Positions 6,813-15,834 are shown, numbered from the stretch's first letter. The stretch is 15,834 nt of DNA from Bacteroidales bacterium UBA1256 (GCA_002308195.1 DBVU01000046.1:47646-63479); one strand, 5' to 3'. Notes: generated by a model not told the origin, from the sequence alone. Numbers and translations: made by a program.

Positions 6813-7658
6813 TTATAAATTGAATATACCAATGATGCGACGAAGATAATTCGGATCTGCAAAATTGCGGGAACCAGTATCTTGCTGATTCAGCGTTGCT
6901 ATCTTCTCCATATCTTCGTTGGACAACGTGAAATCAAAGATTTCAAAATTGCTCTCCATCCTATCGCGATGTGTCGATTTGGGAATTGCCACTATGCCTC
7001 GTTGAGTCAACCAGCGAAGTGCTACTTGCGATGACGATTTGCCATATTGGGCACCTATGGCTTCCAAAACCGGACTCTTGAGCAAATCGTCAGAACCCTG
7101 TCCAAGTGGTCCCCAAGCCATCATCTTGGTATCGTAGCGACTCATTTCTTCCCCTATCCCGTTTTGCTGACACAATACGCAACATTGTAGCTGATTAACC
7201 ATTGGTTTGATATCGACAAACGATGCAAAATCGTAGAATCGGCACGCCTGAAAATTGCTAACACCTATTGCGCGCACTTTGCCCGATTGATACGCTTTTT
7301 CCATCGCCCGCCACGAACCGAATACATCGCCGTAAGCCTGATGAATCAGCAGCAAATCGATATAATCCGTTTGGAGTTTGCGCAAACTTTCCTCAATACT
7401 TCTGGCCGCTTTCTCTTCTCCGGAATTGGTAATCCACACTTTCGTCACAACGAAAATATCGCTGCGCGGGATACCCGATTTCGCAATAGCCGAACCTACT
7501 CCTTCTTCGTTTTGATAGGCTTGTGCCGTATCAATCAGCCTGTAACCCACTTCTAACGCATCGCGCGTGCAACGCTCGGCTTCTTGTGGCGGAATCTGAA
7601 ATAATCCGTAGCCCAATAGTGGCATCTCAACGCCATTGTTCAGTTGGATAGTTTGCAT
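6813..7658 (-). CDS. Aldo/keto reductase
   Basis: An NADPH-dependent oxidoreductase of 281 residues, of the 2,5-diketogluconate-reductase/YvgN type, probably cytoplasmic (no signal peptide). The catalytic tetrad is complete: Asp43, Tyr48, Lys73 and His106. The TIM-barrel signatures IGVSNF (131-136) and the NADP-phosphate site IPKSTHRDR with a downstream Asn are present. Odd point: the family's usual NQxExHPxxQQ stretch reads NQLQCCVLCQQN (155-166), which loses the Glu and His-Pro and gains three cysteines. It is the last gene of the minus-strand operon, 17 bp after the HAD gene, with an ATG start. The natural substrate cannot be told from sequence; a small aldehyde or ketone is expected. Confidence 0.93.
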   Translation of the reverse strand: MQTIQLNNGVEMPLLGYGLFQIPPQEAERCTRDALEVGYRLIDTAQAYQNEEGVGSAIAKSGIPRSDIFVVTKVWITNSGEEKAARSIEESLRKLQTDYIDLLLIHQAYGDVFGSWRAMEKAYQSGKVRAIGVSNFQACRFYDFASFVDIKPMVNQLQCCVLCQQNGIGEEMSRYDTKMMAWGPLGQGSDDLLKSPVLEAIGAQYGKSSSQVALRWLTQRGIVAIPKSTHRDRMESNFEIFDFTLSNEDMEKIATLNQQDTGSRNFADPNYLRRIIGIFNL

Positions 7659-7675
7659 AGTTCTATTGTTGTCTG

Positions 7676-8380
7676 TTACAAAATATTCAGCACATCCGCC
7701 AAACGCGGAATAATATAATTCGCCGTCTCTGTAGTCTCACCTTGATGCAACCAAATTTGATCAATTCCCGCATTCTTGGCGCCTGCGATATCCGACGAAT
7801 AACTATCGCCGATCATGATGGCTTCGTCCGCTTTCACTCCATTGCGTTCAAGCGCAATACGGAAAATTTCCGGCAATGGTTTTCCGCTACCTATCTCATC
7901 GCTAATCAACGTATGAGCAAAACAACTCTGCAAGCCCGAGTGCTCAAATTTGTAGTATTGAACTTCTCTAAATCCATTGCTGATAATCGTCAGCGGATAT
8001 TTCGCCGCCAAATAACGAACCACTCTGTCCGCATCAGGCAGAAGCGAAAAATATTTGTTTGTCAGGTGCAGAAATACGCCGCCTATCTCTCGCGCCACTT
8101 CTTCTTTCGAACGACCGTTAATAGTTGGTTCGGCATCCGCCATCAGCGGACGATAAAAACGCTCAAACTGCAAATATTCTTTACTTATTTCGTGATTCCC
8201 GTACAATCCCCACAGTTTCAGATTATACGGATGATATACATTCAAATAATCCTCAAACGAAGCGTATAATTGGTCCAGATGATAGGTGCTGTAAATATCC
8301 TCCAACGCCCTGCGCGCGGCATTTTCCCAATCGCCTATTGTATCATCCCAATCTAGAAATATGGCTTTGTACGGTTTCAT
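7676..8380 (-). CDS. HAD-family phosphatase, YjjG-like (probable nucleotidase)
   Basis: A 234-residue haloacid-dehalogenase hydrolase. Motif I is DWDDT (nucleophile Asp10, acid Asp12), motif II is SNG (Ser134), motif III Lys is in GSGKP (167), and motif IV is GDSYSSD (Asp192, Asp197). The helical cap lies between motifs I and II (about 18-110). Overall it resembles the YjjG/YfnB group, whose characterised E. coli member dephosphorylates pyrimidine nucleotides, including non-canonical ones. The presence of tdk and a nucleoside kinase in the same operon fits such a role, but this is inference. I chose ATG 8380. A longer reading begins at TTG 8389, but homologues start just before the first strand, and the TTG reading would absorb a purine-rich GGAGGAG, the only Shine-Dalgarno-like sequence I noticed, set unusually close to the ATG. 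Confidence 0.88.
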   Translation of the reverse strand: MKPYKAIFLDWDDTIGDWENAARRALEDIYSTYHLDQLYASFEDYLNVYHPYNLKLWGLYGNHEISKEYLQFERFYRPLMADAEPTINGRSKEEVAREIGGVFLHLTNKYFSLLPDADRVVRYLAAKYPLTIISNGFREVQYYKFEHSGLQSCFAHTLISDEIGSGKPLPEIFRIALERNGVKADEAIMIGDSYSSDIAGAKNAGIDQIWLHQGETTETANYIIPRLADVLNIL

Positions 8381-8394
8381 CTCCTCCAAACCTA

Positions 8395-9327
8395 TTATTC
8401 CAATTCCACTGCCGGCCAGCCGTAATCGCGATAGTAACCCACATTCATATTATGCTGACGAATATATTCGCTCAGTTGTTCTTGACGAACGGCCTCGCGA
8501 ACATCGGCGTTGGAATGCATGTTTTGATAAATGTCATAATGAGTGCCAAAAATCCGCTTGGCACTGGCTTCATTTCCTGCGCCATCCACCGTTTGCTCAA
8601 ATCCGGTAATAACGAACAAATCTGCTTGACAATTCACGGTCATGCAACCTGAGTGATTTCCTCCTGATACGGTCAGCAGTGTATCGCCCGACTGGTTGTA
8701 CCAGAATATCCAATAATCTCCATAAACAAGCATTTGTGTCGAATCTGTTTCGTCCTCCGCAACCATCATCAGCGTGGGAATGCAAATCTCACCTTGTTGA
8801 TAATGAATCCCTATTTCGCGTATCAGATAATCGCTAATGGCATCGCGCAGAGCTTGCTCTTTTCGGTTGTTCGCGATATACTGAATACAATCTGCTTTAT
8901 GCTCATCAAAATCCGCCATCAACCATTGACCGCCGATTCGTTCCATATAGAGTTTATGCTCTTCTACATCTGTTGTTTCGTCAAACGAGCCATCCGGCCA
9001 TTGTTGCCGAACCAAGATTGTTGCAACGGCATGAGTAGCATCGGTTTTCTCAACGCCCACCACCTCATAATCAGCAATCGTTCCACCATTACCTGTCACA
9101 AAATAATACAACCACTCATGATCCATTGCCTCGTGAGCAGGCAGATTAAACATCGTATCCAGAACCGCATAGAAATCCGATGTCATATAGTCCTTCGAGC
9201 GTTCTAGTAACTCATGGTCCGGAACATATGCGCACAATTCCATTGCACGTTTTTTCAACTGTTGCTCGGTACTACTACAACCGGCTAACACCAGTGCCGT
9301 CAAAAGAAATGTTAAATAGCGTTTCAT
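8395..9327 (-). CDS. Lipoprotein of unknown function, two-part architecture
   Basis: 310 residues. The signal peptide has lipobox LAGC (Cys17), followed by Ser-Ser, so export and lipidation are likely. The first part (about 22-150) resembles small DUF3828/NTF2-like Bacteroidales lipoprotein domains: helix, then strands with ATILVRQQW, HKLYMERIGGQWLMADFDEH. The second part (about 165-310) contains GDYWIFWYNQSGDTLLTVSGGNHSG and ends in a charged helix and a short tyrosine-rich stretch. I do not recognise a family for it. Four cysteines follow the lipobox region in the mature chain (about 32, 146, 181 and two near 225-231), which might form disulfides. It is 18 bp after the nucleoside kinase gene and just before the HAD gene, so it is in the operon, but no link to nucleotide metabolism is visible. 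Confidence 0.8.
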   Translation of the reverse strand: MKRYLTFLLTALVLAGCSSTEQQLKKRAMELCAYVPDHELLERSKDYMTSDFYAVLDTMFNLPAHEAMDHEWLYYFVTGNGGTIADYEVVGVEKTDATHAVATILVRQQWPDGSFDETTDVEEHKLYMERIGGQWLMADFDEHKADCIQYIANNRKEQALRDAISDYLIREIGIHYQQGEICIPTLMMVAEDETDSTQMLVYGDYWIFWYNQSGDTLLTVSGGNHSGCMTVNCQADLFVITGFEQTVDGAGNEASAKRIFGTHYDIYQNMHSNADVREAVRQEQLSEYIRQHNMNVGYYRDYGWPAVELE

Positions 9328-9345
9328 GTTTAGTATGATTTATGG

Positions 9346-10332
9346 TTATCCTACATTGAACTGACTACCACCGATAAATTCGCGCAAGATGGATGTGCGC
9401 GGAATCAGTGTCGACTCCAGAGGTTCGAAGAAACTCAGATAATAGAGCAATTGCTCAGCTATCGGATATTCGGAAGCACTTGCCGGAACTGTTTGCAGGG
9501 CTGTCTCAACACGTAGTCGAATCGTGGGCAATTCGTATGTCATCGATGTATCAAATTCTGCATTCGCTTCCAAGCGGAAAGGTTCAATCCATTTCTCTTC
9601 TCCTTCACGCACAGATGGCCAGGAAGCAATCGTATGCAAAGGTGATTTTCCACGCGTTCGCAAATCTCGACTTATACGACGCAACAAACGATGATTCCAC
9701 GTAGGAATCCATCGTTCGCCATCCAGAGATAGCGGACTCATTGGTGCCGCATAAATCTTGTATTTACAATTGTCCTCAATATGTTCCGTCAGCAAAGGAT
9801 TGAGTGCGTGAATACCTTCTATCACCATGATGCTATCTTCCTCCAGACGCAATGTCTCGCCGTTATATTCACGTTTCTCTTCTGCAAAATTGAAAGTGGG
9901 TAGAGCAATCTCCTTACCGGCAATCAAGGCCTTCAGATCTGATTCCAGTTGCTCCAAATCAATGGCATAAACACTCTCATAATCCTTATTCCCTTGTTCG
10001 TCACGCGGAGTGAGAGAGCCATCTACATACCAGTTGTCCAGAGACAGAGCTACCGGACTCTTTCCTAACGCAACCAGATGAAGACAAAGACGAAAACTGG
10101 TACTTGTCTTTCCGCTGGAAGAAGGACCCGCCAACAAAACTACTTTGTGCCTGGGTTCTGCTACAATAGCTTGCGCGATACGCGCCAATTGCGCTTCGTG
10201 ATAAGCCTCACCTTCTGCTATCAAATCAATAGCATGACCCGACTCTATCTTTTCGTTGATATAGGAGATCAGGTGTTGCTGTTTTAGTTCCTCAGTTGGA
10301 TAAGTGTAATCTATATATTGATTAGTGGTCAT
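9346..10332 (-). CDS. Uridine-kinase-like nucleoside kinase, catalytic half only
   Basis: A P-loop kinase of the uridine kinase/phosphoribulokinase family, expected to phosphorylate a nucleoside in salvage. Walker A is GPSSSGKT (69-76). Then SLDNWYVD (base-binding/catalytic Asp region, about 97-104), FNFAEEKREY, VIEGIHALNP, RLLRRISRD and WPSVREGEEKWI follow, ending in LREFIGGSQFN. These motifs match the C-terminal half of the roughly 550-residue Bacteroidota nucleoside kinases, which carry an N-terminal TGS/threonyl-tRNA-synthetase-like half. Here only 328 residues exist, and the ATG at 10332 lies 9 bp after the priA stop, so the N-terminal half is absent, not misread. The substrate cannot be assigned with certainty. 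Confidence 0.88.
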   Translation of the reverse strand: MTTNQYIDYTYPTEELKQQHLISYINEKIESGHAIDLIAEGEAYHEAQLARIAQAIVAEPRHKVVLLAGPSSSGKTSTSFRLCLHLVALGKSPVALSLDNWYVDGSLTPRDEQGNKDYESVYAIDLEQLESDLKALIAGKEIALPTFNFAEEKREYNGETLRLEEDSIMVIEGIHALNPLLTEHIEDNCKYKIYAAPMSPLSLDGERWIPTWNHRLLRRISRDLRTRGKSPLHTIASWPSVREGEEKWIEPFRLEANAEFDTSMTYELPTIRLRVETALQTVPASASEYPIAEQLLYYLSFFEPLESTLIPRTSILREFIGGSQFNVG

Positions 10333-10341
10333 AGGGCTGTT

Positions 10342-12564
10342 CTATTGTGGATCCACATCCACTATGGTTTGAATATGACGATACTGATGATAGGAGGACA
10401 ACCAGTCTACCGATTGTCTCAGCAAGCGTTTTGCCTCAGCTATACGAGCGTTATTCTCAATACGTAAATTGATTTCACGATAGACGTACGCTTGAACACG
10501 TTCCACCGATGGCACAACTACTTCGGATACGCGTGGCCCGAACAACTGACGAAGACGAGCTTGCAGAGCTTGCGCTGCTTCCTGAACATAATGTTCGTCG
10601 CGATGACGAAGTTGCACACGAATTATTCGATGGAATGGAGGATAATTAAATAGTTTGCGTTCGGCTATTTGCTGTTTATACAGTGCTTGATAATCATGCG
10701 TACGAACCATTTGTAGTACCTCATTCTTCGGATCAAACGTCTGTATCAGCACTTTGCCTGTCTCGCCTTTTCTTCCCGCACGACCGGACACCTGTTCTAG
10801 CATCTGGAACGCACGTTCATAGGCACGAAAATCCGGTTGATTAAATAGCGGATCTGCATTTAGCACGGCTACCAATTGAACATCATCAAAATGCAGTCCT
10901 TTGGTGACCATCTGAGTTCCAATCAAGATGTCGCATTCGTGTCTCGAGAAAGCATTGATGATATTCTGATAGGCCGTTTTGCTGCGAGTGGTATCCAGAT
11001 CCATGCGTAGCACGCGTGCATCCGGAAAAAGTTTGCTGATCTCATCCTCTATCCGCTCGGTGCCAAAGCCGCACATACGGAGTTCACCGCCGCAAGTAGG
11101 ACAAACCGAAGGGATAGATGTTCGGTAACCACAGTAATGGCACCGTAGTTCGCGTACCCGAAGATGAACGGTCAGCGGCACATCACACTGAATGCATCTT
11201 GGCGACCTGCCGCAAGATACACATTGCAGCAAGGGCGCATAACCACGACGATTTTGGAACAAAATAACCTGTTTTCCTGCCGCTAATGTGGCGCGTATAG
11301 CATCTACTAGCGGATCAGAAAAATGATCGTACATCTCCCGACGAGTATATTGCCGCTTCAGGTCAATCAGTTCTATCTGTGGCAATTGCAATCCCGCGTA
11401 GCGCTCTGTCAATGTAACCAATCCATACGTTCCCTTTTGCGCCAAATAATAGGATTCCACAGATGGAGTGGCTGTGCCTAACAATACATGTGCACCATGT
11501 GCCTTGGCTAGTACGATGCTCGCTGCGCGCGCATGGTAACGCGGCGAAGGTTCTGCTTGCTTGTAACTACTCTCGTGCTCTTCATCCACTATCACCAATC
11601 CCAGATTCGGAATAGGGAGAAAAACTGCACTTCTTGCTCCGATAACCACATGAGGTGTGGTGCGTGACGAGGCCAGATAAATCTCTACTCTTTCTGCGTT
11701 ATTAAAACGACTGTGGTAGACTAGCAAACGGTCACCGAAGATACGGCGAAGACGTGTCGTCAGTTGCGTGGTTAAAGCTATCTCCGGTACCAGATATAGA
11801 ACATTCTTCCCCTCTGCCAGTTCATCCAATATGAGTTGGATATAGATATCGGTCTTTCCGCTGGAAGTCACTCCGTGAAGGAGTGTTATCTGCTTGCCTT
11901 CTGCGTAAGTTTGCTTGATTTCATCGGCACATTTCTGCTGAACCGGTGTGAGCGAGTGGTGTGGTTCAACTACACCCGTGTAGGGCGCGATGCGCGATAC
12001 TCCCACTTCGGTCTGAATCAGGATTTGTTTTTCCAATAGCGCATGCAATACAGTGGATTGCTGACACGATTCTTGCAGCAATGCCCGCCGCTCAACACGC
12101 CCCGTAGGTCCGCACATCTTCACGGCCGTATCATATACCAACAATTGTTTGGGCGCACGCTTCAGCTGACTGCGAACTTCCTCCTTATCCTGATCCGGTG
12201 GACACGATATATAGAGAGTGGTTTGCTGATTGTAGCTGTCTTCCAATATCCCACTTGGAATGGAAGCTGCCAGAACCTCACCGAGCGTACACATATAGTA
12301 GTCGCTCATCCATTGCCATAGTTGCAATTGTTCCGAAGGAATCAATGGAGTGGCACTGATTATCTCCTGAACCGGTTTGATACGATTTACCCATGATGCA
12401 TCTATGGACTCAGTATGTTCGCGCAAGACGATACCACGTAGTGATTTACGCAACAAAGGAACCGTTACTAGCGAACCCGGTAACGGTAAAGACAAATCAT
12501 CCGAGACACTATAAGTATAGACATCTCGGATGGCTAAAGGCAATATGACATCAACGTACCTCAA
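10342..12564 (-). CDS. priA: Primosomal protein N', replication restart helicase PriA
   Basis: Recognises stalled forks and D-loops and loads the replisome; a 3'-5' helicase. 740 residues, full length. The N-terminal DNA-binding domain starts YVDVILPL and spans about 1-105. The helicase core has Walker A GVTSSGKT (231-238), DEEH (327-330), GTATPS (363-368), QNRRGY (437-442) and QVSGRAGR (591-598). Eight zinc cysteines are at 448, 451, 457, 460, 475, 478, 488 and 491. The end, VDVDPQ, is the normal PriA end. The start is TTG at 12564: an in-frame TAG lies a few codons upstream, no ATG is near, and homologues start MxYxDVILPL. It overlaps the end of tdk by 14 bp, which suggests translational coupling. 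Confidence 0.96.
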   Translation of the reverse strand: MRYVDVILPLAIRDVYTYSVSDDLSLPLPGSLVTVPLLRKSLRGIVLREHTESIDASWVNRIKPVQEIISATPLIPSEQLQLWQWMSDYYMCTLGEVLAASIPSGILEDSYNQQTTLYISCPPDQDKEEVRSQLKRAPKQLLVYDTAVKMCGPTGRVERRALLQESCQQSTVLHALLEKQILIQTEVGVSRIAPYTGVVEPHHSLTPVQQKCADEIKQTYAEGKQITLLHGVTSSGKTDIYIQLILDELAEGKNVLYLVPEIALTTQLTTRLRRIFGDRLLVYHSRFNNAERVEIYLASSRTTPHVVIGARSAVFLPIPNLGLVIVDEEHESSYKQAEPSPRYHARAASIVLAKAHGAHVLLGTATPSVESYYLAQKGTYGLVTLTERYAGLQLPQIELIDLKRQYTRREMYDHFSDPLVDAIRATLAAGKQVILFQNRRGYAPLLQCVSCGRSPRCIQCDVPLTVHLRVRELRCHYCGYRTSIPSVCPTCGGELRMCGFGTERIEDEISKLFPDARVLRMDLDTTRSKTAYQNIINAFSRHECDILIGTQMVTKGLHFDDVQLVAVLNADPLFNQPDFRAYERAFQMLEQVSGRAGRKGETGKVLIQTFDPKNEVLQMVRTHDYQALYKQQIAERKLFNYPPFHRIIRVQLRHRDEHYVQEAAQALQARLRQLFGPRVSEVVVPSVERVQAYVYREINLRIENNARIAEAKRLLRQSVDWLSSYHQYRHIQTIVDVDPQ

Positions 12565-13150
12565 TATTCTCAGCCGCTAATGCTTTCTGATAACAAGCAC
12601 GACAGAGCGGTTCGTAAGACTCAGTCTCGCCCAATAGGACACGTTTGTCACTTTGAACCAAACGGTGGCTGACATAAGCCAAATCGCCGCAATGAACGCA
12701 AATAGCGTGAGTCTTATAGACATCTTCTGCAATCGCCATCAGTGCGGGCATTGGTCCGAAAGGCACACCTCGGAAATCCATATCCAAACCTGCTACGATG
12801 ACGCGTATGCCACGTTCCGCTAACTGTTGGCAGACATCTACGATACCCATATCAAAGAATTGCGCCTCATCAATTCCTACCACATCAATATCGTCAGCAA
12901 GCAGCAGAATATTCTGACTGGAATCAACCGGAGTAGATTGAATCACATTGCGGTCATGGCTAACTACATCCTCCTCGCTGTAACGTACATCAATTGCCGG
13001 TTTGAAGATTTCTACGCGTTGCTTGGCAAACTTAGCTCGCTTCATACGACGAATCAACTCTTCAGTCTTGCCGCTGAACATAGAACCGCATACCACTTCG
13101 ATGGACCCACGACGCAAAATAGGGCCTTTGGTGTCTCGCTCTGAAAACAT
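12551..13150 (-). CDS. tdk: Thymidine kinase, type II
   Basis: Phosphorylates thymidine (and deoxyuridine) with ATP for dTTP salvage in the cytoplasm. 199 residues, normal size. The P-loop GSMFSGKT is at 22-29, the catalytic region DEAQFFD at 94-100 (Glu95 as base), the lasso/substrate region GLDMDFRG at 121-128 and the zinc site at Cys151, Cys154, Cys183 and Cys186. The ATG at 13150 is 4 bp after the recJ stop; the TGA overlaps the priA start. A short N-terminal extension (about 15 residues) precedes the first strand, as in other Bacteroidota enzymes. Confidence 0.97.
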   Translation of the reverse strand: MFSERDTKGPILRRGSIEVVCGSMFSGKTEELIRRMKRAKFAKQRVEIFKPAIDVRYSEEDVVSHDRNVIQSTPVDSSQNILLLADDIDVVGIDEAQFFDMGIVDVCQQLAERGIRVIVAGLDMDFRGVPFGPMPALMAIAEDVYKTHAICVHCGDLAYVSHRLVQSDKRVLLGETESYEPLCRACYQKALAAENIEVR

Positions 13151-13154
13151 GTTG

Positions 13155-14879
13155 TTAATCGTTGTTTAGTTTGATATCTTGTACATTAATTTGCAAGGTG
13201 GTACGTCCACGATAGCTATTCTCCTCGAGGAAATAACATACATCTACGCTCTTGCCATTCTGTAGATACTCGGCCTTATCTCCTTCGCCAAAAGCAATAC
13301 CCTCAATAGCTACAACACAATCGGTCAAATCAACATGCAAATGGCGTCCATCGCTAACAGCGCGTGTGTTGCGATTGTTAATCAGACCACGAGTTGCGAA
13401 CAACGGTCGTTCGTTACCCGCGCCGAAAGGTTCCATGCACTGCAGAATACGATAGAGTTTCCATGTCAAGTCGCTCAATTGCACTTCGGCTAATATATTG
13501 AGCGTTTGCACTTTCTGAGATGGGGTAATATGCTTAGCGACATATTCCTCAAACCTACGTTTGAACTCCGGAAGATTAGCTATAGGCATTCCCAGTCCCG
13601 CTGCAAAACGATGGCCTCCGAAATTCGACAGCAAATCGCTACACGAATCAATAGCTGCGTATATATCGAAATCACTCACCGAACGTGCGCTACCGGTTAT
13701 CGTATCATCTTCGCCCTTGGTCAATACAATAGTAGGACGATAGTAATAATCCATCAGTCGACTGGCTGCAATTCCCACAACGCCCTTATGCCAATCGGGA
13801 GAATAAACCACTGTAGTGTATTTCTGCTCATTCTCCGGATCTGCATGAAGTTGCTCCAATGCTTCTTCGCACGTACGCGTATCTTCGTCGCGACGAGAAT
13901 GGTTGTAGGTGTCTATGTTCTCCGCATACTCTCGTGCTTCTTCCTCGTTGTCGGTAATGAGAAGTCGCACTGCTTCCGCACCACTCTTCATACGTCCGGA
14001 AGCATTGATTCGCGGACCTATCTTAAATACCAAATCATTGATATTAACAGTCTTGCCCTCTAATCCTGCCACACGCATAATAGCTTTCAGGCCAACCGAT
14101 GGATTCGCATTGAGACGCTTGAGTCCGAAATAAGCCAATATACGGTTTTCGCCCGTTACCGGTACCACATCACTGGCTATAGACATCACCAAGAGAGGTA
14201 ACAAACGGAATACTTCTTCCTGGTCAATGCCACAGCGCTGGGCGTAAGCTTGTGCAAGTTTGAATCCGACACCGCAACCACTCAACTCCTTGTAAGGATA
14301 TGGGCAATCTTTGCGTTTCATATTCAGCACAGCTACTGCCTTAGGAATCTCCTCGCCCGGTGTATGATGGTCGCAAACGATAAAATCAATACCGAGCGAC
14401 TTAGCATATGCGATGTTTTCCACCTCCTTGATACCACAGTCCAATGCCACAATCAGCGTGCATCCTTCTGCTTTGGCCGTATCAATTCCTTCTACCGAAA
14501 TTCCATAACCTTCACGATGACGATCGGGAATATAGTAGATGAGATTGTCCGTTTGCGTACGAAGGAATGAATACATCAGTGCCACAGCAGTGGTTCCATC
14601 CACATCGTAGTCACCGTATATCATTATGCGCTCATGCGCGCGAACAGCTTGCTCCAATCTATTTACAGCCGCGGTCATATCGCGCATCAAGAACGGATCG
14701 TGCAAACTCTCTAGTGTAGGACGAATATAGGCGCGTGCTTCTGCCGCCGAACGCAATCCGCGACTCACTAACACACGACTTTCTATCGGCGTTATGTCCA
14801 GATCACGAGACAACTGGTCCACTATCTCCTGTTGTTCAGGCGTCAGTTCTTCTATTTTCCAAATAATATTCATCAGCAT
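13155..14879 (-). CDS. recJ: Single-stranded-DNA exonuclease RecJ
   Basis: 5'-3' single-strand DNA exonuclease in recombination, mismatch and base-excision repair. 574 residues. DHH-family motifs: YGDYDVDG (88-95), DCGI (147-150), DHH (170-172), NASGRM (292-297), HKGVVGI (364-370) and the DHHA1 motif GGH (421-423). The C-terminal OB-like domain covers about 455-574. Manganese ligands in these motifs are all present, so it should be active. ATG at 14879 gives MLMNIIW and ATG at 14873 gives MNIIW; the second is closer to homologues I remember. Either start lies within the end of the nitrilase gene (38-44 bp overlap), and tdk begins 4 bp after its stop. Confidence 0.96.
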   Translation of the reverse strand: MLMNIIWKIEELTPEQQEIVDQLSRDLDITPIESRVLVSRGLRSAAEARAYIRPTLESLHDPFLMRDMTAAVNRLEQAVRAHERIMIYGDYDVDGTTAVALMYSFLRTQTDNLIYYIPDRHREGYGISVEGIDTAKAEGCTLIVALDCGIKEVENIAYAKSLGIDFIVCDHHTPGEEIPKAVAVLNMKRKDCPYPYKELSGCGVGFKLAQAYAQRCGIDQEEVFRLLPLLVMSIASDVVPVTGENRILAYFGLKRLNANPSVGLKAIMRVAGLEGKTVNINDLVFKIGPRINASGRMKSGAEAVRLLITDNEEEAREYAENIDTYNHSRRDEDTRTCEEALEQLHADPENEQKYTTVVYSPDWHKGVVGIAASRLMDYYYRPTIVLTKGEDDTITGSARSVSDFDIYAAIDSCSDLLSNFGGHRFAAGLGMPIANLPEFKRRFEEYVAKHITPSQKVQTLNILAEVQLSDLTWKLYRILQCMEPFGAGNERPLFATRGLINNRNTRAVSDGRHLHVDLTDCVVAIEGIAFGEGDKAEYLQNGKSVDVCYFLEENSYRGRTTLQINVQDIKLNND

Positions 14880-15624
14880 CTTGCCATAGAGGCAATACTT
14901 CTCTAAAATGTCTTAGTTTCTCGATCGAAAAATCTACTATGCGTGTTCCTTCTTCGTAATCATCGAATTGGGCTAAATCACGCAACCATGTATCGTAAGC
15001 CGCAGAATGGCCATTGTAGTCCAGTTGCAGACCATCTGTTCCTACCATGTTCACGCCTACCACATAGCATTGGTTCTCGGCCGCACGAGCAGGAAGCAGT
15101 GCATCCCAATATTGGACACGGATAGTCGGCCAACAAGCCACCAATACCAAGATATCGTACATATTCTCCTTCTCTTGGCGTAGCCAAACAGGGAAACGCG
15201 CATCAAAGCAAACTGCTAGCTTAATCTTCGCTCCGCGATACTCCCATACATCACGCTTCTCTCCGGGACTGAAGAAATCTGCCTCACCTCCATGTCTATA
15301 CAGGTGCCTTTTGTCCACATAGAGCGGTGTGTCGTTCGGCCGAAACATGAAGCCTCTGTTGCGCAAACGGTCCTCTCGGCATATGAATGATCCCATGATG
15401 GCAATATCATATGTGTCTGCCATATGCTGCAGCGCACAACACGTTGGTCCTCCCCATTCTTCTGCCAGGTCCGGCCTATCGGTACAAAAACCTGTGCTGA
15501 ACATTTCCGGCACAACAGCTATATCTGCCTTCCCTCGCAAAGCAGCCAAACGCTCATCCAGCAAGCCGATATTGGCTTGCGGATTAGCCCAGACAATCGA
15601 ATATTGCAGTAATGCTATTCGCAA
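14836..15624 (-). CDS. Nitrilase-superfamily omega-amidase (YafV-like)
   Basis: A cytoplasmic carbon-nitrogen hydrolase, 262 residues. The Glu-Lys-Cys triad is Glu40 (VVPEMFSTGF), Lys105 (VDKRHLYRHGGE) and Cys139 (VCFDARFPVW). The EMFSTGF and LYRHGGE motifs resemble YafV/Nit2-type omega-amidases, which hydrolyse alpha-ketoglutaramate or alpha-ketosuccinamate as metabolite repair; other amide substrates remain possible. The start is TTG at 15624, placed directly after the TAA of the preceding gene (in the same frame, so no longer reading exists); homologues begin MxIxLxQ as here. The 3' end overlaps recJ by about 40 bp. Confidence 0.92.
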   Translation of the reverse strand: MRIALLQYSIVWANPQANIGLLDERLAALRGKADIAVVPEMFSTGFCTDRPDLAEEWGGPTCCALQHMADTYDIAIMGSFICREDRLRNRGFMFRPNDTPLYVDKRHLYRHGGEADFFSPGEKRDVWEYRGAKIKLAVCFDARFPVWLRQEKENMYDILVLVACWPTIRVQYWDALLPARAAENQCYVVGVNMVGTDGLQLDYNGHSAAYDTWLRDLAQFDDYEEGTRIVDFSIEKLRHFREVLPLWQDADEYYLENRRTDA

Positions 15625-15834
15625 TTATTTCTTTCCTTTGGTTGGAGTACCTGCAATATTCTCACGCATGGCTGTGTCAGCCTGCATGTTCTGCATACGA
15701 TAGTAGTCCATTATACCCAAGTTGCCATTGCGGAATGCATCGGCCATAGCTTGAGGAACAAGCGCCTCAGCCTCAATCACCTTGGCACGTGCCTCTTGGG
15801 CCTTAGCTTTCATCTCTTGCTCGCTGGCAATAGC
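15625..15834 (-). CDS. floA: Flotillin-like protein FloA, C-terminal fragment
   Basis: Only the last 69 residues lie in the window; the 5' part is beyond the right edge. They read as a charged Glu/Ala/Lys coiled coil ([20 protein letters not shown]) followed by [32 protein letters not shown] split over about 30 residues, which matches the C-terminus of FloA/UPF0365 flotillin-like proteins. Those are SPFH membrane-scaffold proteins that organise fluid-order domains. The short tail GTPTKGKK is basic. Its TAA abuts the TTG start of the omega-amidase gene with no gap, so the operon extends upstream past this window. Confidence 0.85.
   Translation of the reverse strand, partial: AIASEQEMKAKAQEARAKVIEAEALVPQAMADAFRNGNLGIMDYYRMQNMQADTAMRENIAGTPTKGKK

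Noticed and set aside
13506..14063. 185-residue plus-strand open frame opposite recJ
   Set aside because: RecJ motifs lie on the minus strand here; the plus-strand product shows no domain or promoter.
1..15834. Defence island, prophage, CRISPR array or insertion sequence
   Set aside because: All larger frames are assigned to housekeeping or envelope genes; no transposase, integrase, nuclease-toxin pair, spacer array or terminal inverted repeats are visible.

Overview
This window looks like chromosomal DNA of a Bacteroidales (Bacteroidota) bacterium. Four grounds support this. First, promoters match the Bacteroidota pattern TTTG-N19-21-TAnnTTTG (upstream of gldJ, metG and the tRNA, with weaker matches at folP and the outer-membrane gene). 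Second, Shine-Dalgarno sequences are almost absent. Third, there is a GldJ lipoprotein, a marker of the type IX secretion/gliding apparatus of this phylum. Fourth, gene pairs such as folP-cdaA and protein variants such as MetG with a C-terminal tRNA-binding domain fit this group. I see no transposase, integrase, phage gene, CRISPR array or defence system. It reads as ordinary housekeeping chromosome with several local oddities.

Layout. 1-1547 (minus, runs off the left edge): gldJ. 1548-1744: a divergent promoter region. 1745-3265 (plus): folP and cdaA, that is folate synthesis plus c-di-AMP synthesis. 3221-4222 (minus): an outer-membrane beta-barrel protein whose 3' end overlaps cdaA tail to tail by 45 bp. 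4223-4375: a compact divergent promoter region. 4376-6451 (plus): metG, followed at 6564-6640 by a tRNA with anticodon CAT, which has its own promoter and a hairpin terminator that works in both directions. 6675-6812: a short non-coding stretch with a cluster of ACGAGA repeats.

6813-15834 (minus): one unbroken run of nine tightly packed genes. In transcription order they are a flotillin-like floA (partial), an omega-amidase/nitrilase, recJ, tdk, priA, a uridine-kinase-like nucleoside kinase, a two-part lipoprotein, a YjjG-like HAD phosphatase and an aldo/keto reductase. Junctions range from a 44-bp overlap to an 18-bp gap, so this is probably one operon whose promoter lies beyond the right edge. 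Its core joins DNA repair and replication restart (RecJ, PriA) with nucleoside salvage (Tdk, nucleoside kinase, and a HAD enzyme of a family that includes pyrimidine nucleotidases).

The most notable points are an unusually short DHPS with a replaced MHxxG motif and a probably leaderless start; a nucleoside kinase reduced to its catalytic half; the cdaA/outer-membrane overlap across a GC-rich repeat that codes on both strands; metG next to a CAT-anticodon tRNA; and frequent non-ATG starts (GTG or TTG in four genes). I did not find a convincing new multi-gene system.
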